Below, in pieces: positions 6,167 through 14,232 of a DNA stretch of 64,000 nt (position 1 is its first letter; each line of letters starts with the position of its first letter). This stretch comes from Candidatus Binatia bacterium (GTDB taxonomy: Bacteria; Desulfobacterota; Binatia; Bin18): assembly GCA_951812575.1 (NCBI GenBank), contig OX638322.1:3724501-3788500 (forward strand), read 5' to 3'. A model generated the notes under the pieces. It made no database searches. It was not told the origin of the DNA and saw nothing but the letters and a program-made list of their open reading frames with translations. The translations under genes and the position numbers were made by a program.

Positions 6167-7864
6167 GTGAGTGACGAGACATTACGGTTCGAGGCGGACG
6201 AGCGTCCGCCGCTGCATCTGTCCATTGGCATAGCAGCCCAGTTCGCGACGCTGGCGATTACCTCGGTCTTACTGCCACCCGTAGTGCTGGTCACCCTCGG
6301 CGGGGGTTCGGAAGCCTATTTGGGGTGGGCCGTGTTCGCCGCTGTGGTCGTGAGCGGAATTGCGACCATCGTGCAGAGCGTGCGGGTCGGCCGCATCGGC
6401 GCCGGTTACATTCTGGTGATGGGCAGCACACCAGCCTACCTGCCAGTCTGCATCAGCACCCTGGAGGCGAGCGGTCCTGCGTTACTGGCAACACTGATTA
6501 TCATATCGTCGCTGGTGCAGTTCGTCCTCGGCTGGAAGATGGCGGCGTTGCGACGGGTATTCACGCCAACGGTTGCAGGTACCGTCCTCATGCTGATTCC
6601 CGTCAGCCTCGCGCCGCTGATCCTTCGCAAGATGACGGACGTTCCAGAATTCGCCGACCCTGCAGCCGGACCGGTGACGGCTGGGGCCGCCTTGTTAACC
6701 ATCGTGTTCCTGGCCCTGCGTTTCGACGGCACATTGCGCCTTTGGTCGCTCGGCATCGGACTCATGGTGGGGAGTCTGGTCGGCCACTATTTCGGTATCT
6801 ACGATGTGGAGCGGATCGTCGCGGCGTCCTGGGTCGGCTACCCCGATCCAGGTGGGTGGCCGGGGCTCGACTTCGGCCTCGGCTCCACGTTCTGGGCGCT
6901 GCTGCCCGGATTCGTAATGGTCACGCTGGTAGGGGCCATGGATACCCTGGGCGACAGCATCGCCATACAACGGGCTTCTTGGCGTAAACCCCGGGCCATC
7001 GATTTCCGGGCCGTGCAGGGGGCGATCAATGCCGATGGGCTAGGCAACCTGCTCTCCGGCTTGACGGGCACGGTACCGAATACCACCTACGGCAGCAGTA
7101 TCGCGATTGCCGAACTCACGGGTGTTGCCGCTCGGAGAGTCGGCGTGTGGGTTGGAGTGATATTCGTCTCGCTTGCCTTCCTGCCCAAGCTACTCGCGGT
7201 GGTCGTCGCGATACCGGGTCCGGTAGCCGCCGCCTACCTGGCGATGGTCGTGGCGCTCCTGGGCATGTTCGGCGTAAAGGTACTGGTCGCCGAAGGGCTC
7301 GACTACCGCAAGAATCTGATCGTCGGGATAAGCTTCTGGCTTGGCCTCGCCTGCCAGTTCGACATGCTCTTTCCAGAGTACATGACCGGATTCGTCGGGG
7401 AAGTTCTCGGTAACGGCATGACGGCCGGCGGTCTGACGGTGATGCTGCTGTCCACGATGCTTGATCTGACTAGTCCGAGGCCGCGGCGCCTGCACGTCCC
7501 GCTAAGTGACGAATCCTTGGCCGCCGTGGACGCGTTCCTGGTCAGGTTCGCAGCCGACACGAAAATCGGAGAGGAGATGACCCATCGCCTGCGCGCCGTC
7601 GGGGAGGAAACGGTACACAGCCTGATGCACATCGGCGCGGAACGCCGCCTGCTGGTGGTGGCCCGCGCGGACGGCAAGGCGGTGGAGCTGGAGTTCGTCG
7701 CCAGCGCGGGCGAATCGAATCTGGAAGACCTGCTGGCCGTGATCGATGTGGCCGATTTACCGCACGAATCGGCGGCGTCGCTCAGGCTGTTGAAGCACTA
7801 TGCCTCATCGGTGGGTCATCGGCAGTACCACGACACAGATGTGGTCACCGTGCGTGTGGAGTAG
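6167..7864 (+). CDS. NCS2 (xanthine/uracil-type) permease with C-terminal soluble domain
   Basis: A 565-residue permease. The first 440 or so residues form a dozen or more hydrophobic segments. The NCS2 signature is visible near residue 301 (PNTTYGSSIAIAELTGV, then an Arg-Val pair). From about residue 445 a 120-residue soluble tail follows (LHVPLSDESLAAVDAFLVRF onward, then RRLLVVARADG and a final VVTVRVE). That tail is not part of the transport core and vaguely resembles histidine-kinase-type ATPase fragments. The start is GTG; the ATG at 6148 is out of frame and stops after 8 codons. It probably imports a purine, pyrimidine or related heterocycle by ion symport. Co-directional with the LLM gene, with similar GC-rich codon use. 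Confidence 0.85.
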   Translation: MSDETLRFEADERPPLHLSIGIAAQFATLAITSVLLPPVVLVTLGGGSEAYLGWAVFAAVVVSGIATIVQSVRVGRIGAGYILVMGSTPAYLPVCISTLEASGPALLATLIIISSLVQFVLGWKMAALRRVFTPTVAGTVLMLIPVSLAPLILRKMTDVPEFADPAAGPVTAGAALLTIVFLALRFDGTLRLWSLGIGLMVGSLVGHYFGIYDVERIVAASWVGYPDPGGWPGLDFGLGSTFWALLPGFVMVTLVGAMDTLGDSIAIQRASWRKPRAIDFRAVQGAINADGLGNLLSGLTGTVPNTTYGSSIAIAELTGVAARRVGVWVGVIFVSLAFLPKLLAVVVAIPGPVAAAYLAMVVALLGMFGVKVLVAEGLDYRKNLIVGISFWLGLACQFDMLFPEYMTGFVGEVLGNGMTAGGLTVMLLSTMLDLTSPRPRRLHVPLSDESLAAVDAFLVRFAADTKIGEEMTHRLRAVGEETVHSLMHIGAERRLLVVARADGKAVELEFVASAGESNLEDLLAVIDVADLPHESAASLRLLKHYASSVGHRQYHDTDVVTVRVE

Positions 7865-8092
7865 TTCGTTCCAGATGGAGCGAGTGGGAGGAAAAGGAGA
7901 GACGATGCCTCTGTGAATCTCCGACAGGGCGACTTCCACGTGAACCTACCACCACTCGACATGGAGAATCCTTAGGGTGGCTATCCGCTATTGGAAAAAA
8001 CAGCGCCTAACAAGTGTACGTACTCGAATTTCATCTCGTTTCATCCGAGGCGGTGTTCTGGCTCTCCCTTGTGAGTTGAACTCCACATATTT

Positions 8093-9898
8093 CTACGTCT
8101 GAGCGTCTTGGCGTTGCTGTCGAAGCTGCTCCGTCCCCTCACGGTCCAACTGCATCTCTTGGGTAATCACGACGCCATACTCCCGCCGGGCGGTGTCTCG
8201 GGTGTAATATTCGTCCAACACATCCTCCAGAACCTGCTGCGGGTCGCGTCGGAAAGGGTCGCCGTAGCCACCGCCGGTGGCACCAATGGTAATTAAACGC
8301 TCTCCGGCTTTGACGCTACGATAGGGAACTTTTGAGGGCAGGGCGATTTCTTCGTTATCGAGGGTTCTCAAGGTCAAGGTGCCGGGTATACCCGTGCTGC
8401 CACCGTCAAATCCCCAGGCTCCATACACAAAACCGTCGGCCTCAACCGACGTGCCGCCGTCACTCAGATAGTGCAGCTCCTTGATTGACCCCATACCGCC
8501 CCGCCACTGTCCAGGCGCACACGCATTCTCTCTTAGCTCGTAGCGTTCGACCCGCAGCGGCACGTGGGACTCCACGTCCTCAATGGGGTTATTGCGGGTG
8601 TTGGCATACAGCGTATCAACGGTGTCCATGCCGTCATGACCGTACCGACCGCCGTAGCTGCCCTCAAAAATTTCCAGATGCACCCAGGGGCTGTTGTTCC
8701 GCCGCATCCCGCTTGAGGCAATGGCCTTGAGGTTGCCGATACCGGCACTGACCTGGCGGGGAACGGCCAGGGCCAGGGCCTTCATAACAGTATCGCTTAA
8801 GACGTTGCCGGTGACAAAACGGGCAATGGTCGGTGCCGGAAAAATAGGATTGGCCAGCGTACCACGCGGCGCAATGATCTGAATGGGCCGGTAGAGTCCG
8901 GCGTTTTGCGGCAGGTCGCCGTAGATTTCGGTGTCGAGCAGGACCGAGCGCAGCACCAGCCAGATGGCCACATCAACCGTGCCCACCAGCGGCATATTGA
9001 TGGGCCGGTCCGACACCTGCGGTGCGGTGCCGGTCAGGTCTACGCTCAGCTCCGATCCGCTGACCGTCAGGGTCACGCAAATGGGCAGGTTGCGCCGGCC
9101 TGGGTCGGGATCGTCAATATAGCCGTCCATATGGCCGGTGGCCGTATAGCTGCCGTCCGGAATCTGTTCGATCGCCTGCCGCATCAAGCGCTCGGAGTAA
9201 TCAAACAGGGAGGCGCAGGCCGCCTCGACCGTGTGGAGCCCGTAGCGCTCAATGAGTTCGACATAGCGTTCGGCACCGATACGACAGGCCGCGATCTGGG
9301 CCTCCATATCACCCACCACCAGATCGGAGATGCGGATATTATCGCGCAACAACTGCCACACCGCCGCGTTTCGGTTGCCCTGCTCAGACACCTTGATGGC
9401 CTTGAACTGTAAACCCTCGGCATAGGCGTCAAATGCCTCGACAATGCCGGTGCTGCCCGGGGTCTGGCAGCCAATATCGAGGTGGTGGGCCGTGGTAACG
9501 GAAAAACCGACGAGATCATCCTGGTAGAAAACCGGCACGCAAAACCCGACATCCGGGCCGTGGCTGGCCCCGCCGTACGGATCGTTATGCATGATGACGT
9601 CGCCGGGCCGGATAGACTCTCCCCGCTTGGCAAGCGCGTCAAGCATCCCGCGCACATAGCCGGGAATCGGGCCGGACTGGAGGGGGGTGCTCTGCTTTGA
9701 CTCGCACAATTGTTCGCCACGCGCATTGACCAGGGCCGTGCCGAAATCCTCGGACTCCCGAATAATGCTCGAATACGACATGCGCATGAGCTTATAGCCC
9801 ATCTCCACCGCGATATTCTCCAGCGCACCCAGGATGACGCTGGCCGTAATCGGATCAATGTCGTGGCCATTGGGAGCGTTGTCTGCCGGGGTCCTCAT
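8093..9898 (-). CDS. hyuB: Hydantoinase B / oxoprolinase family subunit
   Basis: A 601-residue HyuB-type subunit. The family blocks are present: DPITASVILGALENIAVEMGYKLMR at the start, GDVIMHNDPYGGASHGPDVGF, TAHHLDIGCQTPGSTG and, at the end, GATGGGYGDPFRRDPQQVLEDVLDEY. The start is set by an ATGA overlap with hyuA (9895-9898); an in-frame TAC-rich extension upstream is ignored. With HyuA it forms ATP-dependent ring-opening enzymes such as N-methylhydantoinase or 5-oxoprolinase; acetone and acetophenone carboxylases are relatives. The exact substrate is undetermined. Confidence 0.9.
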   Translation of the reverse strand: MRTPADNAPNGHDIDPITASVILGALENIAVEMGYKLMRMSYSSIIRESEDFGTALVNARGEQLCESKQSTPLQSGPIPGYVRGMLDALAKRGESIRPGDVIMHNDPYGGASHGPDVGFCVPVFYQDDLVGFSVTTAHHLDIGCQTPGSTGIVEAFDAYAEGLQFKAIKVSEQGNRNAAVWQLLRDNIRISDLVVGDMEAQIAACRIGAERYVELIERYGLHTVEAACASLFDYSERLMRQAIEQIPDGSYTATGHMDGYIDDPDPGRRNLPICVTLTVSGSELSVDLTGTAPQVSDRPINMPLVGTVDVAIWLVLRSVLLDTEIYGDLPQNAGLYRPIQIIAPRGTLANPIFPAPTIARFVTGNVLSDTVMKALALAVPRQVSAGIGNLKAIASSGMRRNNSPWVHLEIFEGSYGGRYGHDGMDTVDTLYANTRNNPIEDVESHVPLRVERYELRENACAPGQWRGGMGSIKELHYLSDGGTSVEADGFVYGAWGFDGGSTGIPGTLTLRTLDNEEIALPSKVPYRSVKAGERLITIGATGGGYGDPFRRDPQQVLEDVLDEYYTRDTARREYGVVITQEMQLDREGTEQLRQQRQDAQT

Positions 9899-11973
9899 GC
9901 TGCCCCTCCTATCTGAATGAGCAGATTCCCGTGGGGGTCGAGCCGAAAGGTACAATCCGGCGGAACCACGGTGGTCGAGTCTGTTTGCAGGATGACCGCC
10001 GGACCGGCAACCATCTCATCGACCGGGAGCCGTTCCCGTCGGTAAAAGGCGGTATCCAGGCTGCGTAGCTCATTCTGAACCCGAAACACCGACGGCTGGG
10101 TTTTGACCAGCGCGGCCTGGGGCGAGCCGGAGCCGAATGAAGACGCGGTGTGGATTCTCTGCGCCTGGCCAACTCCGACCAGACGGATGGTCACGATTTC
10201 AATCGGGCTGTCCACAAAGAAATGACCGTACTCCAATTCGTGCTGCCGGTGAAAACGGTCAGTGATGCGGTCGAGCGCGGCGGCATCGAGTGGACCCTCG
10301 GGCACGGCGACCCGCAGCTCATAGCCCTGACCGACGTAGCGCACATCGGCAAAACGCGTAAAGGTGACTGCGGCCTGGGCGATACCGTCGTCGCTGAACT
10401 GTTGGTGCAGTTCGTTTTGCATCTGCGTAAACGCCGCGTTGAGCCGCGGCAGATCAAAAGCGGTCGAGACCTGAAAGGCGGTCCGGGTCGCATCGTATTT
10501 GACGTCCGTAGTAAGCAGGCCAACGGCCGAGGTAATACCGGGGTAGGGGGGGATGATGCACTCCGGAACGCCCAGCAGGCGGGCGACCTCCGCGCCGTGG
10601 AGTGGACCGGCCCCGCCAAAGGCGACCAGCGCGTAGGCGCGCGGGTCTATGCCTTTCTGTACGGTGCGCGAGCGTATGGCATTGGCCATATTGCTGTTGA
10701 GAATCGTCACGATCCCTTCGGCAGCTTCCAGTTCCGACAACCCGAGCGGATCGGCCAAAGCATGAACGGCCCGCCTGGCAGCTGCGGCATCAAGCGCCAT
10801 GGCACCGCCGAGAAAATTGTCGGTGTCCAGCCGACCCAGGAGAATATTGGCGTCCGTGACCGTGGGCTGGGTTCCTCCGCGACCATAAGCCGCCGGGCCG
10901 GGCTGGGAGCCGGCGCTGTGCGGCCCGACCCGAAAACCTCCGCCAGGGTCAATATGGGCGATGCTGCCGCCGCCAGCGCCAATGGTGTGGATGTCGATCA
11001 TCGGGACCAGAACCGGATAACCGGCTATCCAGGTATCGCGGGCCGTGGCTTCGCTGAACTGCCCGTCCGTCACCACGCCGATATCGGCGCTGGTGCCGCC
11101 CACATCAAAGGTAATGAGCCGGTTACGCTGCGACCGCTCGCCCGTCCAGGCTCCGCCAAGCACGCCCGCGGCCGGGCCGGACAGCAGGGTCAGGGCGGGT
11201 TTCTGGGCAACTACCCGTGGCGTAGCCAGCCCGCCGTTGGAGCGAATGATGCGCAGTTCGGCCCCAATCCCGGCGCTACGTAAGCGCTGCTCCAACTGCG
11301 AAATATAGCGGTGGACGATAGGACCGATAAAGGCGTTAATGGCGGTCGTGGTAAATCGTTCGAACTCACGGAATTGGGGAGAGAGGGAAGCCGAGGTGGT
11401 GACAAAGACCTCGGGGTATTCTTCGAGAATGATCTCACGGGCGCGATTTTCATGCTCGGCGTTGAGGTACGAGAACAAAAAACAGACGGCGATCGATTCA
11501 ACCCGGGCGTCTTTGAGTTCGCGGGCCGCCTGACGGACCGCGGCTTCATCGAGCGGAATCAGGACCTCGCCATGCGGCGGAATGAGCCGCTCCGGAACAC
11601 CCTTGCGATAACGGCGGCGGACTAGGGGACGGTCCTGCCAGGGAATCTCCTGCTGGATGGAGTAGTGATGGGGCCGCTGGTGGCGACCGATGTGGAGAAT
11701 GTCGCGGTAGCCCTGGGTGGTAAGCATGCCCGCGGTCGCGCCTTTATGTTCCAGCAGAGCATTGGTTGCGATCGTCGTGCCATGGTAGATTAGGGCAATG
11801 CTGTCGAGTGGAATAGTCTGGTGGTGGCACAGCTCGGTGATTGCGCGCATGACCCCCAGAGAAGGATCGTCTGGGGACGTCGGCACTTTATGGATGGCCA
11901 ACCGATCCGTCTGGGTATCCGCCAAGACCGCGTCGGTGAATGTCCCGCCTACGTCAACCCCAATGAGTCGCAT
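9895..11973 (-). CDS. hyuA: Hydantoinase A / oxoprolinase family subunit
   Basis: A 692-residue ATP-binding subunit with the actin-like ATPase motifs of the family. These are VDVGGTFTDAVL at residue 5, YHGTTIATNALLEHKGA, RSNGGLATP, LLSGPAAGVLGGA, TFDVGGTSADIGVV, and IGAGGGSIAHID followed by the glycine-rich GPAAYGRGGTQPTVTDAN. It activates the cyclic amide with ATP before hydrolysis by HyuB. It leads the two-gene operon, with hyuB coupled by ATGA. Transcription diverges from the TetR gene across a 131-bp shared control region, so the TetR protein likely regulates this operon. Confidence 0.92.
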   Translation of the reverse strand: MRLIGVDVGGTFTDAVLADTQTDRLAIHKVPTSPDDPSLGVMRAITELCHHQTIPLDSIALIYHGTTIATNALLEHKGATAGMLTTQGYRDILHIGRHQRPHHYSIQQEIPWQDRPLVRRRYRKGVPERLIPPHGEVLIPLDEAAVRQAARELKDARVESIAVCFLFSYLNAEHENRAREIILEEYPEVFVTTSASLSPQFREFERFTTTAINAFIGPIVHRYISQLEQRLRSAGIGAELRIIRSNGGLATPRVVAQKPALTLLSGPAAGVLGGAWTGERSQRNRLITFDVGGTSADIGVVTDGQFSEATARDTWIAGYPVLVPMIDIHTIGAGGGSIAHIDPGGGFRVGPHSAGSQPGPAAYGRGGTQPTVTDANILLGRLDTDNFLGGAMALDAAAARRAVHALADPLGLSELEAAEGIVTILNSNMANAIRSRTVQKGIDPRAYALVAFGGAGPLHGAEVARLLGVPECIIPPYPGITSAVGLLTTDVKYDATRTAFQVSTAFDLPRLNAAFTQMQNELHQQFSDDGIAQAAVTFTRFADVRYVGQGYELRVAVPEGPLDAAALDRITDRFHRQHELEYGHFFVDSPIEIVTIRLVGVGQAQRIHTASSFGSGSPQAALVKTQPSVFRVQNELRSLDTAFYRRERLPVDEMVAGPAVILQTDSTTVVPPDCTFRLDPHGNLLIQIGGAA

Positions 11974-11990
11974 ATATCGCCCTTGGGGCT

Positions 11991-12058
11991 ACTCTAGCGA
12001 GTTTCTTCCGGCTTGACAAAAGACCGGCCCGTATCGTATGAGCTTGGAATGAACATTC
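11991..12058. promoter_or_regulatory. Overlapping divergent promoters and candidate TetR operator
   Basis: Plus strand (tetR): TTGACA (12013-12018), 18-bp spacer, TATGAG (12037-12042). Minus strand (hyuA): TTGTCA (12014-12019), 17-bp spacer, TAGAGT (11991-11996). The two -35 boxes share the same bases. The palindrome GAATG-AA-CATTC (12047-12058) lies just past the tetR -10, where bound repressor would block it. The half-site resembles the TGAATGA sites of TetR-type FadR regulators. All by eye. Confidence 0.5.
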
Positions 12059-12104
12059 ACTCAGTTTACGTCGCGCACCGGATTCTGGCGAAAGGCGCTC
12101 AGCA

Positions 12105-12833
12105 GTGAAATCTCAGGTCTTACGCAAAAAACGCAAAGCCCCGTCTCAGGTGACCGACGAAAAGCGGCTGCAAGAAGGCCAGGAGCGCATTGCCGCCGCG
12201 GCACTCAATCTCTTTCTCCAGAACGGCTATCACAACACCAGCGTGCGTGAGGTTGCCCAAAAAGCCGGACTCAGTGTGGGTTCGGTCTTCAACTATTTTA
12301 CCAGTAAGGAAGAAATTCTCTTCTTTCTGCTCTCTTCCGGTCAGGTCCGGGCCGAGATCGGGTTTCAAAAACAGCGCGCCGAGTTTGAGCGGCTCAAACA
12401 GGACGGCGCCAGTCCTCGCGCCCTGTTTTTGCGGGCCTACGAGCGGTACGCCGTGCTGACTGACGAACTGCGACGCAACACGGTCTTGGCCTATCAGGAA
12501 ACAAAGTCGCTGACGCTGGCGGAACGTAAGCGCTTTCTTGAGGGCGAAGAACGGATTCAGCATTTTTTCGAGGAGATCATTGCCTATGGGGTCGCCCAGG
12601 GGGAATTCCCAGCCGGGAATATCCGACTCAAAGCCCATTGTTTATTGGTGCTGGCCCAGTCTTGGGCGGTGCGGCATTGGGCACTCAGCAGCTTTACTAA
12701 GCTCGACGAGTATCTCGAGCCCTTAAAGTCGATCGCCCTGGGGATTCTTGAGAGTGACTCCCAGCAGACACCTGCTTTGGTCGCGGCGCAGGATGGCAAG
12801 GATTTCGTCCTCCCACGAGAGCTGACGAGTTGA
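12105..12833 (+). CDS. TetR/AcrR-family transcriptional regulator
   Basis: A 242-residue regulator. The N-terminal helix-turn-helix lies at about residues 28-75 (RIAAAALNLFLQNGYHNTSVREVAQKAG, then VGSVFNYFTSKEEIL), with the usual TetR pattern ending FNYFxSKEE. The rest is a helical ligand-binding domain; no ligand can be assigned. The basic first 20 residues (KSQVLRKKRKAPSQ) may add DNA contacts. It diverges from hyuAB and precedes the CoA-transferase pair in the same direction. It may control both, and its ligand could be a hydantoin-pathway product or an acyl-CoA (inference). Confidence 0.9.
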   Translation: MKSQVLRKKRKAPSQVTDEKRLQEGQERIAAAALNLFLQNGYHNTSVREVAQKAGLSVGSVFNYFTSKEEILFFLLSSGQVRAEIGFQKQRAEFERLKQDGASPRALFLRAYERYAVLTDELRRNTVLAYQETKSLTLAERKRFLEGEERIQHFFEEIIAYGVAQGEFPAGNIRLKAHCLLVLAQSWAVRHWALSSFTKLDEYLEPLKSIALGILESDSQQTPALVAAQDGKDFVLPRELTS

Positions 12834-12941
12834 GATCATATGCAGTGCAACAGATTCCAGTGCCACGACTCACCTCTTCCTGACACCCTCTGTGCAGCGC
12901 GTTGGCGGCTGCATGGAGACTTCGGGGAACCCTAGGAACAA

Positions 12942-12970
12942 AGGAGGGGAGGGCCACTGGCCCTCCTTCC
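12942..12970 (+). promoter_or_regulatory. Stem-loop in the leader of the CoA-transferase operon
   Basis: GGAGGGCCA (12948-12956) pairs with TGGCCCTCC (12958-12966), extendable by G-U pairs. An SD-like AAGGAGGGG is folded into its 5' arm, yet the nearest ATG (12984) is 34 nt further on. It may be a weak terminator for tetR, an attenuator, or chance. Confidence 0.3.
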
Positions 12971-12983
12971 TGGGGGCAGCGGT

Positions 12984-14231
12984 ATGGATGGATTTCTGTT
13001 TGATGTCAAAGTCCTGGAACTCGCAGATGAAAAGGGAGAGTTCTGCGGCAAGTTGCTGGCCGGAGCTGGCGCAGATGTGCTCAAAATCGAGCCGCCAGGC
13101 GGGCAAGCCACGCGCGAGATTGGGCCCTTTTATCATGACCAAGTCCACCCCGAACGCAGCCTGTATTTTTGGCACTATAATTTCGGCAAGCGCGGCATCA
13201 CGCTGGATATAGAGTCGCCGCCGGGGACAGACCTGCTCAAGCAGCTCATTGCGGAAGCCGACGTCCTGATTGACGCCCAGCCGCTGGGAACGCTGGAAAA
13301 ACTCGGGCTGGACTGGAACGCCCTGCAGGCGCTCAACCCACGATTGATTTATGTGGTCCTGTCCCCGTTTGGCAACAGCGGTCCGTGGCGAGACTATAAG
13401 GCCAACGATCTGGTCCATCTGGCGCTGGGCGGGCAAATGATGTGTTGCGGCTACAGTCCCACAGAAGATGGCAGCTATGACACACCGCCTATTGCCCCGC
13501 AGATGTGGCACGCCTATCACATCGCCGGCAATCAGGCATTTATTGCCACCGTTGGCGCGCTCATCGGGCGCGAGATGACCGAAGTCGGAGAGATGATTGA
13601 GCTGCCCATTCACCAGGCCGTTAGCGTCTGCACCGAGATTGACGTTCCGCACTGGATCTATGGCCAGACGCCGTGCTACCGCCAGACCGGGCGGCATGCC
13701 CAACCGGCCATCGGACCAGAGGTGCAGTTCCCAACCAAAGACGGGCGTTACTCCATTATTTTGCCCAATCCGTTTCCGGGCGGATATGAAACCCTGGTCG
13801 AATTTCTGGAGAGCAAGGGTAAGGCCGGCGACCTGAATGCAGAACACTATAAAGAACCCAAGAATCGCCGCGGGCGCGCCTTTACCGAGCACTTTGCCGA
13901 TATCCAGGCGGCGTGTGTAGCCGACTTTGACATGGAAGAAATCTGGCATGGGGCGCAAGAGCTGGGCATTCCCTGGTCCCCCATTCGACTGCCGGAAGAA
14001 AATCCCGACGATATACAGTGGCAAACCCGCGCCACGTTTTCTCAGGTCGAACATCCCGAGTTAGACGAATCCTACACCTATACGGGCGCGCCCATGCTGC
14101 CGAATCAATGTGCCTGGCGGCAGGGCCCGCGGGCGCCGCTTATCGGCGAGCACAACCGGACGGTCTTGTGCGAGCAACTCGGGCTGAGCGCGGAAGAGCT
14201 TGCGGACTTACAGGACAAAGGAATCGTGTAG
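12984..14231 (+). CDS. CaiB/BaiF type III CoA-transferase, possibly non-catalytic subunit
   Basis: A 415-residue family III CoA-transferase. Seen are the N-terminal Rossmann part (KLLAGAGADVLKIEPPGG), KRGITLDIESPPG, the PFGNSGPW loop and the C-terminal LIGEHNRTVLCEQLGLS. Aligning the helix that carries the catalytic Asp (Asp169 in CaiB) places Tyr178 there, in WHAYHIAGNQ, with no Asp nearby. It is followed after one base by a second CaiB gene that does have an Asp at this place. The two may form a heteromer in which only one subunit forms the acyl-Asp intermediate, as a parallel to two-gene enzymes such as BbsEF. The acid substrate is unknown. Confidence 0.85.
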   Translation: MDGFLFDVKVLELADEKGEFCGKLLAGAGADVLKIEPPGGQATREIGPFYHDQVHPERSLYFWHYNFGKRGITLDIESPPGTDLLKQLIAEADVLIDAQPLGTLEKLGLDWNALQALNPRLIYVVLSPFGNSGPWRDYKANDLVHLALGGQMMCCGYSPTEDGSYDTPPIAPQMWHAYHIAGNQAFIATVGALIGREMTEVGEMIELPIHQAVSVCTEIDVPHWIYGQTPCYRQTGRHAQPAIGPEVQFPTKDGRYSIILPNPFPGGYETLVEFLESKGKAGDLNAEHYKEPKNRRGRAFTEHFADIQAACVADFDMEEIWHGAQELGIPWSPIRLPEENPDDIQWQTRATFSQVEHPELDESYTYTGAPMLPNQCAWRQGPRAPLIGEHNRTVLCEQLGLSAEELADLQDKGIV

Positions 14232-14232
14232 G

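Noticed and set aside
10150..11283. 377-residue frame opposite hyuA
   Set aside because: Antisense shadow of a conserved HyuA gene with no recognisable domain.
12870..14054. 394-residue frame opposite the first CoA-transferase
   Set aside because: Antisense shadow; the plus strand encodes a clear CaiB/BaiF protein with an RBS.
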